A DNA stretch of 6,424 bases, taken from the NCBI GenBank assembly GCA_050014815.1, contig JBEKCP010000362.1, forward strand, positions 1 through 6,424, in the 5' to 3' direction. This DNA is from JBEKCP01 sp050014815 (GTDB lineage Bacteria; Planctomycetota; Planctomycetia; Pirellulales; Thermoguttaceae). Positions 1-5,150 of the stretch are shown piece by piece (within the stretch, counting starts at the first letter, position 1; the number at the start of each line of letters is the position of its first letter). The notes below the pieces were generated by a model that saw nothing but the letters and a program-made list of their open reading frames with translations, did not search any database and was not told where the DNA came from. Position numbers and translations under genes: made by a program.

Positions 1-31
1 AGTTCTGCCTGTGTCCGGTTGCCAGTGCCAT
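1..31 (-). CDS. 5' end of a minus-strand gene leaving the window
   Basis: Only the first ten codons are inside the window (MALATGHRQN), so no product can be named. The start is supported by position: ATG at 29-31 is preceded on the minus strand by AAAGGAAA (a good ribosome binding site, 38-45) and, 36 bases further up, by a copy of the array motif at 68-78. This is the same arrangement as the better-defined genes at 979-1425 and 3199-4365, so a real gene is likely although so little of it is visible. Confidence 0.6.
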   Translation of the reverse strand, partial: MALATGHRQN

Positions 32-67
32 TGTTGATTTCCTTTGCGGTTGGGGTTGTATCTTCAG

Positions 68-78
68 GACATCAGTCG
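68..78 (-). repeat. Array motif copy 1 (CGACTGATGTC)
   Basis: Exact copy of the consensus on the minus strand, 36 bases upstream of the ATG at 31. Unlike most copies it does not follow a same-strand stop codon closely. The next minus-strand gene upstream ends 900 bases away at 979, beyond the plus-strand LRR gene. Confidence 0.9.
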
Positions 79-82
79 GCTC

Positions 83-120
83 GCCCCTTTCCGCCCCGCC
101 GTGCGGGGTCGGAAAGGGGC
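83..120. other. Strong GC-rich hairpin next to array motif 1
   Basis: An 11-base arm GCCCCTTTCCG (83-93) pairs with CGGAAAGGGGC (110-120). Inside it CCCCG (94-98) pairs with CGGGG (104-108), leaving one bulged T and a five-base loop. No T-run follows on either strand, so it is not a classical intrinsic terminator. A transcription stop, a mobile palindromic repeat of the REP type, or an mRNA-end stabiliser are all possible. Its inner core CCCGCCGTGCGGG is almost identical to that of the hairpin at 1726-1760. Confidence 0.75.
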
Positions 121-147
121 TTCGCTACAGTCGGAAAGGGGCTTCGC
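109..147. repeat. 17-base direct repeat, two copies
   Basis: TCGGAAAGGGGCTTCGC occurs at 109-125 and again, identically, at 131-147, separated by TACAG. The first copy contains the right arm of the hairpin at 83-120, so the second copy offers an alternative right arm. This looks like a local duplication within a palindromic element. Confidence 0.85.
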
Positions 148-283
148 AGGTGCCGATGGTTTCCGAGAAGAAGAGCGATGGCGCAGAGGAACGGGGGGTA
201 GGGGTGGACAGCGTGCCGGGACGTGACGACAATTGGGGTAGGTAGACCCCGACCTGGCCGGGGTGAAGCCGTAGCCCAGACGC

Positions 284-289
284 TATACT
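284..289 (+). promoter_or_regulatory. Possible -10 box for the LRR gene
   Basis: TATACT lies only seven bases before the ATG at 297. If it is a real -10 element the transcript would be leaderless or nearly so, which agrees with the lack of a strong ribosome binding site (only ACGGAA precedes the ATG). No convincing -35 hexamer is seen at the expected distance, so the call is weak. Confidence 0.35.
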
Positions 290-296
290 GACGGAA

Positions 297-854
297 ATGG
301 ACGCTTCCAAGCCCAAACGCCGATGGTGGCAATTCAGCCTGCGGACGCTGACGCTGCTGGTGGTCGTCACGCTTTTTGCCATCCCATGCGGTTGGATTGC
401 ATTGAAAATACGGCAGGCTAACAGAGAACGGACGGCGGAAGCGGCAACTCAGGAATTGGGCGGGCGAATAATATCCTGGGTAGCAACAACTCCACCTTGC
501 CTGTATCGTTCGCTGGGGCCTGGCTTTCTTCCGCCCGCTGCTTACGAGGTGTCTTTTGCCGGAACCCAGATCACGGATGCTCAGTTAGAGATTGTCGAGT
601 GGCTGTACCATCTTCGGTCTTTAGACCTTCAACACACCCAAGTCACAAATGCTGGGCTACAGCATCTAAAGGGGCTGAATGAACTGGAAGGGTTGAACCT
701 TTCTGACACCAAAATCACGGACGCTGGGTTGGAGCTAATCAAGGGGCTGAACCATCTTCGCTCGTTGGACGTTACCGGCACCCAAGTTACGGACGAAGGT
801 GTGAAGAAACTCCAGCAGGCATTGCCGAACTGCCGGATAGGACACTTTGACTAG
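297..854 (+). CDS. Membrane-anchored leucine-rich-repeat protein
   Basis: A 185-residue protein. Residues 7-16 (KRRWWQFSLR) followed by a hydrophobic segment at about 17-38 form the N-terminal anchor typical of many planctomycete proteins, so the N-terminus is probably in the cytoplasm and the rest outside it. From about residue 84 there are four degenerate leucine-rich repeats of about 23-24 residues with the pattern LxxLxLxxTxhTDxGL: YEVSFAGTQITDAQ, LRSLDLQHTQVTNAG, LEGLNLSDTKITDAG and LRSLDVTGTQVTDEG. The family ends as here, with a K-K-L-Q-Q-A-L-P-N-C type C-terminus. The fold suggests protein binding, but the partner is unknown. It is the only plus-strand gene here and sits between two members of the minus-strand array, so it is probably an independent transcription unit. 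An unstarred start upstream is unlikely because a TATACT box lies directly before the ATG. Confidence 0.9.
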   Translation: MDASKPKRRWWQFSLRTLTLLVVVTLFAIPCGWIALKIRQANRERTAEAATQELGGRIISWVATTPPCLYRSLGPGFLPPAAYEVSFAGTQITDAQLEIVEWLYHLRSLDLQHTQVTNAGLQHLKGLNELEGLNLSDTKITDAGLELIKGLNHLRSLDVTGTQVTDEGVKKLQQALPNCRIGHFD

Positions 855-863
855 TTGCGGGTC

Positions 864-887
864 TCACGGCCTCTTTGGCGAGCGTGA
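864..887 (+). terminator. Weak hairpin after the LRR gene
   Basis: TCACG-GCC (864-871) can pair with GGC (877-879) and CGTGA (883-887) around loop TCTTT, with a three-base bulge GAG. It starts ten bases after the stop codon and is followed by AAA, not by a T-run, so intrinsic termination is doubtful. Confidence 0.25.
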
Positions 888-978
888 AAACCCCTTGAAA
901 ATCGGCTCGGAATAGTGGGGACACCCATGACCGGGGCTCCTGTTTCAGTTCGGCAGCACCGGGCTGTCACCACCTTCA

Positions 979-1425
979 CTACGCCGCCACCAACTCCCCG
1001 CCGACCCCCGCCGCTTCCATCGGGAGCACCTCAACCTGAAGATCGTCCAGCAGCACCTTTCCCTCACGGTGCATCTTGGGAAGGCTGGCGATCAAGTCCT
1101 GCCTGATGGCCTTGACCGCTTCGTCGACGTCCTTGATCCGCTCCTTGATCTGCTTGTCTTCCTTCACCTTGGCGGTCATGGCCTCTCGCAGGGCTTCCCG
1201 CAACATGGTGAGGGCGTACTCACGGACGACGCCGCACTTTTCCCAGAACAAGGCCAAGACGGCGATCAAGGGGATGCTGACGGTGGGAGCGGCCAGTTCG
1301 TCATCACACTTCTCCACCGTACCGCTGACCCGCACGAGGATCTCTTCGTCGACGTGGTGACGGCCTGGGGCAAGGTCGGCGTCTTCGTTCTTCCAGGACT
1401 TCACAAGCAGGGCCTTGACGTTCAT
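979..1425 (-). CDS. Conserved hypothetical protein, 148 residues
   Basis: I do not know a function for this protein; from memory similar sequences occur as hypothetical proteins in planctomycetes. It begins MNVKALLVKSWKNEDADLAPG. A hydrophobic stretch at about residues 47-61 (PTVSIPLIAVLALFW) is followed by a long charged helical part at 66-115 that could form a coiled coil, and by KVLLDDLQVEVLP near the end. The hydrophobic stretch is too short and too mixed to be called a membrane segment. The start is chosen because GGAAAGGAAAC lies eight bases before the ATG. Array motif copy 2 lies 49 bases upstream. Downstream, the next minus-strand gene is separated by the LRR gene on the other strand. 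Confidence 0.8.
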   Translation of the reverse strand: MNVKALLVKSWKNEDADLAPGRHHVDEEILVRVSGTVEKCDDELAAPTVSIPLIAVLALFWEKCGVVREYALTMLREALREAMTAKVKEDKQIKERIKDVDEAVKAIRQDLIASLPKMHREGKVLLDDLQVEVLPMEAAGVGGELVAA

Positions 1426-1474
1426 CGGGTAGTTTCCTTTCCGGTTGGCGGTTGGTTGTCGTTACCTCTCTCAG

Positions 1475-1485
1475 GACATCAGGCG
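1475..1485 (-). repeat. Array motif copy 2 (CGCCTGATGTC)
   Basis: C variant of the motif, 49 bases upstream of the ATG at 1425. The TGA inside the motif (1479-1481) is itself the stop codon of the upstream gene 1479-1670, so here coding sequence and motif overlap. Confidence 0.9.
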
Positions 1486-1670
1486 TGGCGCAAATTCGCT
1501 CTTGCCGTCAGGACTTTTTCTCCGTTGAATATCGTGCCCTTTTCGGTGCAGCGGACAACGATGTACCGCCCATGCCGCCCCTCAACCACTCCAGGTCTTC
1601 CGGCAAGCATGTTGTGCTCGCCACGGGCAACCTTGAATCTGACCTTGTCACCCTTGCGAAACGGTTTCAT
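1479..1670 (-). CDS. Small basic KOW/SH3-like protein
   Basis: A 63-residue, Lys/Arg-rich protein. KGDKVRF at residues 6-12 and GRPGVVEGRHGRYIVVRC at 24-41 resemble the strand-turn-strand pattern of KOW or small SH3-like barrels, domains that often contact RNA, ribosomes or transcription complexes. This is a pattern judgement, not a proven homology. The start is well fixed: GGAGGGAAAC stands directly before the ATG, and array motif copy 3 is 18 bases upstream. The stop codon TGA is part of array motif copy 2, the only clean case here where the motif ends a gene. The high charge and small size would suit a nucleic-acid-associated protein. Confidence 0.8.
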   Translation of the reverse strand: MKPFRKGDKVRFKVARGEHNMLAGRPGVVEGRHGRYIVVRCTEKGTIFNGEKVLTARANLRHA

Positions 1671-1688
1671 GTTTCCCTCCGGTTGTCA

Positions 1689-1699
1689 GACATTAGTCG
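1689..1699 (-). repeat. Array motif copy 3 (CGACTAATGTC)
   Basis: One-base variant (G to A at position 6), 18 bases upstream of the ATG at 1670. The substitution removes the TGA that is present in the other ten copies but keeps the rest, so that TGA is not essential to the motif. Confidence 0.8.
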
Positions 1700-1725
1700 G
1701 GGATAGGGTCTTTATGGGCGCTCCC

Positions 1726-1760
1726 GCCTTCCCTCTCCCGCCATGCGGGAGAGGGAAGGC
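1726..1760. terminator. Perfect 16-base-pair hairpin between two units
   Basis: GCCTTCCCTCTCCCGC (1726-1741) pairs without mismatch with GCGGGAGAGGGAAGGC (1745-1760) around loop CAT. It lies in the 94-base gap between the end of the gene at 1794-2069 and motif copy 3, so it follows the coupled pair 2085-2432/1794-2069 on the minus strand. No T-run follows, so it may act as a Rho-independent-like barrier, a 3' end stabiliser or a REP-type repeat. Similar CCCTCTCCCGC palindromes are common in many GC-rich bacterial genomes. Confidence 0.6.
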
Positions 1761-1793
1761 TTACTGCGAAGGGAAACGCCAACAACAACTGCT

Positions 1794-2069
1794 TCAGTAT
1801 TCGTCTGGCCTCAGCAAACAGGTCGAACTGCGGTCGGCTTCCGTGATGACCCAGATGCGTTCCCCTCGCAGGGTCCGGTAGGCCGACAGCAGGCGGCTGC
1901 CATCCACGAGGGCCTGGTCGTTGGCCCTCTTGTCCTCGTTGCAGAGTTCGCCCCAGTCGCCCCGGACGTGCTTGTCCAGAAAGAACGATGGGGACTGCCC
2001 TGCTTCCTGCAATGCCTGTAATGCGCCGGGCGTGGCGACGATCTGGCCGAGTGGGAACTTTGGTTTCAT
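1794..2069 (-). CDS. Conserved hypothetical protein, FPLGQIVATPGAL family
   Basis: A 91-residue protein beginning MKPKFPLGQIVATPGALQAL, with RGDWGEL at 36-42, a DGSRLLSAY stretch at 56-64 and IWVITEADRSSTCLLRPDEY at the C-terminus. I recognise this as a small conserved family found on proteobacterial plasmids and integrative elements and in planctomycetes; its function is unknown, and labels such as 'type I restriction subunit M' sometimes attached to it are not supported by the sequence. The ATG at 2069 is preferred over the in-frame GTG at 2081: the family starts at this methionine, and GAGGGG lies four bases before it. It follows the gene at 2085-2432 with only 15 bases between, contains no array motif in that gap, and is probably translated from the same message. 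Confidence 0.85.
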   Translation of the reverse strand: MKPKFPLGQIVATPGALQALQEAGQSPSFFLDKHVRGDWGELCNEDKRANDQALVDGSRLLSAYRTLRGERIWVITEADRSSTCLLRPDEY

Positions 2070-2084
2070 TTTGCCCCTCACTTG

Positions 2085-2432
2085 CTACTCCGGTTTTGCC
2101 CGTGCCACTTCCAACCCGTTCGGGGTCACCATCAGCAGAAAGCCCGACTCCTTGCCGAAGTCGAAATGCACGGCACGCATAAATTCGGTGTAGTCGATCT
2201 GTGCGACCAGTCGTGCGATGGCCTCGGCCACAACCGCCTTACGGGCGACGATCAGGAAACGGTAGTCGCCTTCGTGGATCGGCTGGACATCGTGATGCTC
2301 CGTACCGATCTCAGCCAACATCGCCACCAAACGATCCACGTCCTCTTGCCCCTGGGCGTGAATCTGGAGGCTGGTGGCATCCAGCGGGTGCTGAAGCAGG
2401 TTCAGTCGCCCAATTCTGGTGAACAAGAGCAT
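2085..2432 (-). CDS. Hypothetical protein, 115 residues
   Basis: No function recognised. The mature reading is MLLFTRIGRLNLLQ at the N-terminus, then a stretch around residues 58-86 (YRFLIVARKAVVAEAIARLV followed by AQIDYTEFMRA) that resembles a motif, 'YRF..(R/K)..v..A...m...IDY.nF', seen in small proteins on proteobacterial mobile elements; this resemblance is from memory and weak. The ATG at 2432 is chosen because GGGAGAAAC lies just upstream. An in-frame ATG at 2468 is inside array motif copy 4 and has no ribosome binding site, so the longer form is probably an annotation artefact. It is followed after 15 bases by the 91-residue protein gene, and no motif separates them: the two form one unit. 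Confidence 0.75.
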   Translation of the reverse strand: MLLFTRIGRLNLLQHPLDATSLQIHAQGQEDVDRLVAMLAEIGTEHHDVQPIHEGDYRFLIVARKAVVAEAIARLVAQIDYTEFMRAVHFDFGKESGFLLMVTPNGLEVARAKPE

Positions 2433-2451
2433 GTCGTTTCTCCCTGGTGGC

Positions 2452-2751
2452 TTACACGGATAAGACATCAGTCACCAACTGCCGCCGACACTCGTGCATG
2501 GCATACGTGGCCCGTTGCCGAACCTCCAAGTCATATCCCCGCTGCCGGAGTTCGGCTTCGAGATCGGCGTATTCGTCGGGGGTTGCCGGTCGGCTCTCGG
2601 CGATGCACCCGTAATAGTCGGCTGCACAATGCTAGCCGATATGTTGGAAACAGGTGCAGTACACGCCGTAGTTGTCGGCGGGCAGTTCGGGCATCAGGGC
2701 AAAGATGTTGCCTTCCCGATCCATTCGGAAGATGACGATGGTGGTGTCCAT
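2452..2751 (-). pseudogene. 99-codon gene interrupted by one in-frame TAG
   Basis: Reading from the ATG at 2751 (ribosome binding site GAAAGGA, motif copy 5 at 22 bases upstream) gives MDTTIVIFRMDREGNIFALM, then PELPADNYGVYCTCFQHIG, then TAG at 2632-2634. The same frame continues after the stop as HCAADYYGCIAESRPATPDE and YADLEAELRQRGYDLEVRQR and ends at TAA 2452-2454. I recognise this as a small conserved family, in which the stop position is a glutamine (G-Q-H at residues 39-41). CAG to TAG is a single base change, so a recent nonsense mutation is the simplest reading. Readthrough, amber suppression or a sequencing error cannot be excluded. The last codons (VTDVLSV) run through array motif copy 4, so this frame overlaps the start region of the next unit. 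Function of the family: unknown. Confidence 0.8.
2464..2474 (-). repeat. Array motif copy 4 (TGACTGATGTC)
   Basis: First base differs from the consensus (T for C). It lies 31 bases upstream of the ATG at 2432 and is contained in the final codons of the amber-interrupted gene 2452-2751. An ATG inside the motif (2466-2468) is in frame with the downstream gene but is not preceded by a ribosome binding site. Confidence 0.85.
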
Positions 2752-2773
2752 TGCGTGTCCTTTCCGCACAGGA

Positions 2774-2784
2774 GACATCAGTCG
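2774..2784 (-). repeat. Array motif copy 5 (CGACTGATGTC)
   Basis: Exact consensus, 22 bases upstream of the ATG at 2751 and 12 bases after the stop of the gene 2797-3045. The identity with copy 6 extends beyond the motif: GACATCAGTCGCTTGGTCG on the plus strand is shared at 2774 and 3174, and a further five bases match but for one. Confidence 0.9.
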
Positions 2785-2796
2785 CTTGGTCGGCAC

Positions 2797-3045
2797 CTAT
2801 TTCTCAAGCGGTTGGTCGTTAAGGACAGCAACGAGCAATTCCATGTCGGCCGCATTGTCGATCAGTCGTTGGGAAGCCCGCAGCAGGTCACGGTAGGTGC
2901 TGTGTTTCTTTGCCCACTCAAAGACCTGCTTGGGAATCAAGCAGCAGTGCCGTGCCAGCGTTTCGGAGAGTACGGCAAGCATTTGCTCGTCGTTGGCGTG
3001 CGCCCAGCCACGTTTTGGCGTCTTTATCACTCGTGCAAAGGTCAT
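2797..3045 (-). CDS. Hypothetical protein, 82 residues
   Basis: No family recognised. MTFARVIKTPKRGWAHANDE begins the protein; residues 20-75 look mostly helical, with a Cys-Cys pair at 34-35 and VFEWAKKHSTYRDLL at 41-55. No signal peptide or membrane segment is apparent. The ATG at 3045 is preceded by CCGGAGAACC, a fair ribosome binding site. The distance to its array motif (copy 6, 3174-3184) is 128 bases, much longer than the 16-49 seen elsewhere, and that leader can fold (see the leader feature). The stop codon is followed after 12 bases by motif copy 5. Confidence 0.7.
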   Translation of the reverse strand: MTFARVIKTPKRGWAHANDEQMLAVLSETLARHCCLIPKQVFEWAKKHSTYRDLLRASQRLIDNAADMELLVAVLNDQPLEK

Positions 3046-3173
3046 TGGGCGGTTCTCCGGTAGGTCAGCCGTCTCAACAACGTGGGAGCGAGGGAGGTCG
3101 TGCCCCTGCCGGAGCTATGCGCATCTTGCCCCGTTAAGTTCGTTTGGCTCGCACGTTGTCAAGACAACCACAA
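3046..3173 (-). promoter_or_regulatory. Long, potentially structured leader of the 82-residue gene
   Basis: This 128-base stretch has no credible ORF. GTTGTCTTGACAAC (minus strand of 3155-3168) is a 6-base-pair inverted repeat with a two-base loop. The same region can pair differently: ACAACGTGCGAG (minus strand of 3148-3159) is complementary to CTCG plus CACGTTGT (minus strand of 3077-3092) with a four-base bulge. Two mutually exclusive foldings make a cis-acting RNA or operator plausible. TTGACA (minus strand of 3161-3166, approximately) also resembles a -35 box, but no good -10 follows. Confidence 0.3.
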
Positions 3174-3184
3174 GACATCAGTCG
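3174..3184 (-). repeat. Array motif copy 6 (CGACTGATGTC)
   Basis: Exact consensus, 14 bases after the stop codon of the 388-residue gene and 128 bases upstream of the ATG at 3045. It shares its upstream flank with copy 5. Confidence 0.9.
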
Positions 3185-3198
3185 CTTGGTCGACACCA

Positions 3199-4365
3199 TC
3201 AACCGGTCGCCCGGCAACCGTCGCCCTTCTTGGGCAGGTAGTCCCGGATTTTCCCGAGCAGCTTCCCTTCCTCGGTGTTCTGGGCCTTGGCCTCCAACTT
3301 CTCAAAATCGGGGCGACCGGCCATCGCCGAGTCGGGAACGATGCCAGCGGGGGCGGCATCCTTCAACACGCCGAACAGCCCGGCAAGCATTTGGTCCCAA
3401 TGCCCGACCTCTTCGGCCAGGGCCTTCACGTCCCGCTTGGTCCAGAAGTCGCCTTCGTCACTGACGTGGACGTTGAAGCCAATGTCTTGGGCCTTTTCCA
3501 GAATTGCACAGACTGCAAGGTGCGCCCGTAGGAAATTGGGCATCCCCCCGACCCGTGGATCATTACAAAACTGCGTCTTACAGAAGGAACCCCAGGTTCC
3601 TTTTTCGCCGGGGACGACGTGCTTTTCGCCCCAGAGCAGCCGGTTGATGTCCGCCTTGAACTCGGACGAAGCGAACAGCCGCTTACCCTCCTCGACGCTG
3701 CCTTGAAACCGCCAGCGGATGTATTCCTTCATCCGATCCTCCAGCTCGACCAGCACCCATGATGGAGCGTAGCCCCGCCGGTGGCTCTGGTAGCGGCCAT
3801 GGCAGACACACACCCGATAGGACTGGTCCCGTGCGATATGTTCGTGGGACCGAATGTAATCATCAGACCAGGGCATCCGCCGCAACTTCCACCGCTTGGC
3901 AAAGTCCCTCAGTATGCGGGCGGCTCCCGGATAGGACCGGGGGTGGGTGATTGCCATAGACCAGCCCGGCTTATTGAACTGCTGATCGGCCAAAGTCTGA
4001 ACCGGGTATTCCTTCCGCTTGGGGCAGACGAACTGCCGGAAGGAGCGAACCCCCACGTTCATCTCCTCGCAGCCCTGGGCGGGCCAGACCGAGAAAACGA
4101 GCATCCGGGTGGGCTGCTGTCGGAAAGACGTGCCGGGTTGCCAGGGGGACTCGACGCTACGGGACGCCTGAATCTTCGCCCACCGAAAGGGATCGTCCTC
4201 CGCTTCCCCCGGTTCGCAGTCCTTGCCCGTGAACTCGGTGAGTTCGCTGACCTCCTCCACAGGGAGGTCCATGCAGAATTGCCGCAAGGCTTCCAGCTTG
4301 GCCCGGATCGTCTTGGGGGACCAGCTCTCCGGCACGTTGACTGAGTAGTGGATCGTCAGGCCCAT
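3199..4365 (-). CDS. Large conserved hypothetical protein, 388 residues
   Basis: The longest gene in the window. It begins MGLTIHYSV and has a conserved-looking C-terminal part: CKTQFCNDPRVGGMPNFLRA at 262-281, HLAVCAILEKAQDIG at 282-296 and VSDEGDFWTKRDVKALAEEV at 301-320. From memory, proteins starting GLTIHY and ending with the 'SDEG.FW..RD...L..EV' pattern recur as hypothetical proteins in planctomycetes and other bacteria, without known function. It contains ten cysteines, including CVC at 186-188, but no clear zinc-binding spacing. No signal peptide or membrane segment is seen, so it is probably cytoplasmic. The start is supported by CAAAGGAAAC before the ATG, and motif copy 7 lies 35 bases upstream. 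Confidence 0.85.
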   Translation of the reverse strand: MGLTIHYSVNVPESWSPKTIRAKLEALRQFCMDLPVEEVSELTEFTGKDCEPGEAEDDPFRWAKIQASRSVESPWQPGTSFRQQPTRMLVFSVWPAQGCEEMNVGVRSFRQFVCPKRKEYPVQTLADQQFNKPGWSMAITHPRSYPGAARILRDFAKRWKLRRMPWSDDYIRSHEHIARDQSYRVCVCHGRYQSHRRGYAPSWVLVELEDRMKEYIRWRFQGSVEEGKRLFASSEFKADINRLLWGEKHVVPGEKGTWGSFCKTQFCNDPRVGGMPNFLRAHLAVCAILEKAQDIGFNVHVSDEGDFWTKRDVKALAEEVGHWDQMLAGLFGVLKDAAPAGIVPDSAMAGRPDFEKLEAKAQNTEEGKLLGKIRDYLPKKGDGCRATG

Positions 4366-4400
4366 TGTATGTTTCCTTTGCCGTTGATTGCCGTATCGAG

Positions 4401-4411
4401 GACATCAGTCG
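4401..4411 (-). repeat. Array motif copy 7 (CGACTGATGTC)
   Basis: Exact consensus, eight bases after the stop codon of the gene 4420-4851 and 35 bases upstream of the ATG at 4365. It is followed by a leader ending in GGCAAAGGAAAC, like the leaders at 36-52, 1432-1448 and 1671-1687. Confidence 0.9.
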
Positions 4412-4419
4412 GTTGCGGC

Positions 4420-4851
4420 TCAGTTGTTCCCGAACACGCTCAGGACCGCCCGCCGGACCCGCCGCCAGTCCCGCTCATCGAACCGTTCTTTGCGGGTCTC
4501 GGGGACCGGAGTGACGTAGGCGGAGAGAATGGCCCGCTCTTGCCCGTCGTCTCGGAAGGAAATTGCCGGGGACCAGCCGAATCCGAAGCCGGGAGCGCCA
4601 AGACTGCCCATCGTCTCGGTGCTGTCGGCCACGAGGCCCGTGGCGTCGACAAACCGCTGGAACTGCTCCTTGGTGAGCATTCCGCACCACTTGCGGTGCT
4701 TGCCCTTTTCCCAGTCGTCCTCCAGATACGAATACTCGTACTGGTTGTCGCCTTCGGTTTTGTCCCAGAGCTTGCGGGCTTGCGGCGGCTGGAAGCGGGC
4801 AATACTTTCGCTACGAGGGCAGTCGGCACTGTAGATGACGCTGAACAGCAT
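4420..4851 (-). CDS. Conserved hypothetical protein, 143 residues
   Basis: Function unknown. The protein starts MLFSVIYSADCPRSESIARF, has WDKTEGDNQYEYSYLE at 29-44, KHRKWCGMLTKEQFQRFVD at 51-69, an STETMGSLGAPGFGFGWSPA block at 77-96 that looks like the most conserved part (glycine-rich, with a single Trp), and RDWRRVRRAVLSVFG at the end. I remember similar sequences as planctomycete hypothetical proteins. The start is strong: AAGGAG lies six bases before the ATG. Motif copy 8 is 41 bases upstream, and motif copy 7 follows the stop codon after eight bases. Confidence 0.85.
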   Translation of the reverse strand: MLFSVIYSADCPRSESIARFQPPQARKLWDKTEGDNQYEYSYLEDDWEKGKHRKWCGMLTKEQFQRFVDATGLVADSTETMGSLGAPGFGFGWSPAISFRDDGQERAILSAYVTPVPETRKERFDERDWRRVRRAVLSVFGNN

Positions 4852-4892
4852 GGCTGGCTCCTTGCTACGGGGTTGTTGGTTGCCATCAGCAA

Positions 4893-4903
4893 GACATCAG
4901 GCG
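4893..4903 (-). repeat. Array motif copy 8 (CGCCTGATGTC)
   Basis: C variant, 11 bases after the stop codon of 4915-5106 and 41 bases upstream of the ATG at 4851. Confidence 0.9.
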
Positions 4904-4914
4904 GCTTCCAGGGC

Positions 4915-5106
4915 CTATTCGTTGTCGGCGTCCTCGCCCTCGAACACTTCGATCTCCTCTTCAAGCTGCTCAACTGCATGGAGCAACCAGGCTTCGCAGC
5001 GTTCCTCGAAGGTCTGGCGATCGTGGGTAAACCCTTCGGGGATTTCACCTTCGTCGAACAAGCCCCGGAGGGCCGACACGGCAAGGTTCAACTTACCTTG
5101 GTCCAT
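4915..5106 (-). CDS. Small acidic protein, 63 residues
   Basis: No function known. It has one amphipathic, probably helical part (TFEERCEAWLLHAVEQLEEE, residues 32-51) and ends in a strongly acidic tail (EVFEGEDADNE). A single cysteine is at 37. The ribosome binding site AAGGAG lies seven bases before the ATG at 5106. Another ATG occurs five bases upstream, but it is in a different frame. The gene is enclosed by motif copies 9 (21 bases upstream) and 8 (11 bases downstream), so it is a complete one-gene unit of the array. Confidence 0.75.
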   Translation of the reverse strand: MDQGKLNLAVSALRGLFDEGEIPEGFTHDRQTFEERCEAWLLHAVEQLEEEIEVFEGEDADNE

Positions 5107-5127
5107 TGCATTGCTCCTTGTGGGCAG

Positions 5128-5138
5128 GACATCAGGCG
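5128..5138 (-). repeat. Array motif copy 9 (CGCCTGATGTC)
   Basis: C variant, 12 bases after the stop codon of 5151-5405 and 21 bases upstream of the ATG at 5106. All three C variants differ at the same position, so this position tolerates A or C. Confidence 0.9.
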
Positions 5139-5150
5139 GTTCGCCCGGAG

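Noticed and set aside
47..60. Toxin-antitoxin or defence system in the array
   Set aside because: Coupled small gene pairs occur, but no residue pattern of a known toxin, nuclease, helicase or antitoxin was recognised.
910..935. GTGGGGACACC-like sequence reminiscent of ends of some REP-associated elements
   Set aside because: A single short occurrence without a partner repeat or transposase.
1069..1881. Long open frame on the plus strand (270 codons), and several others over 100 codons opposite the minus-strand genes
   Set aside because: They overlap well-supported minus-strand genes with ribosome binding sites and recognisable families, cross several gene boundaries and motifs, and have no family resemblance; GC-rich DNA gives long antisense frames.
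3046..3173. Tiny ORFs in the long leader (14 and 16 codons)
   Set aside because: One starts inside the motif, the other lacks a proper ribosome binding site; neither shows any coding character.
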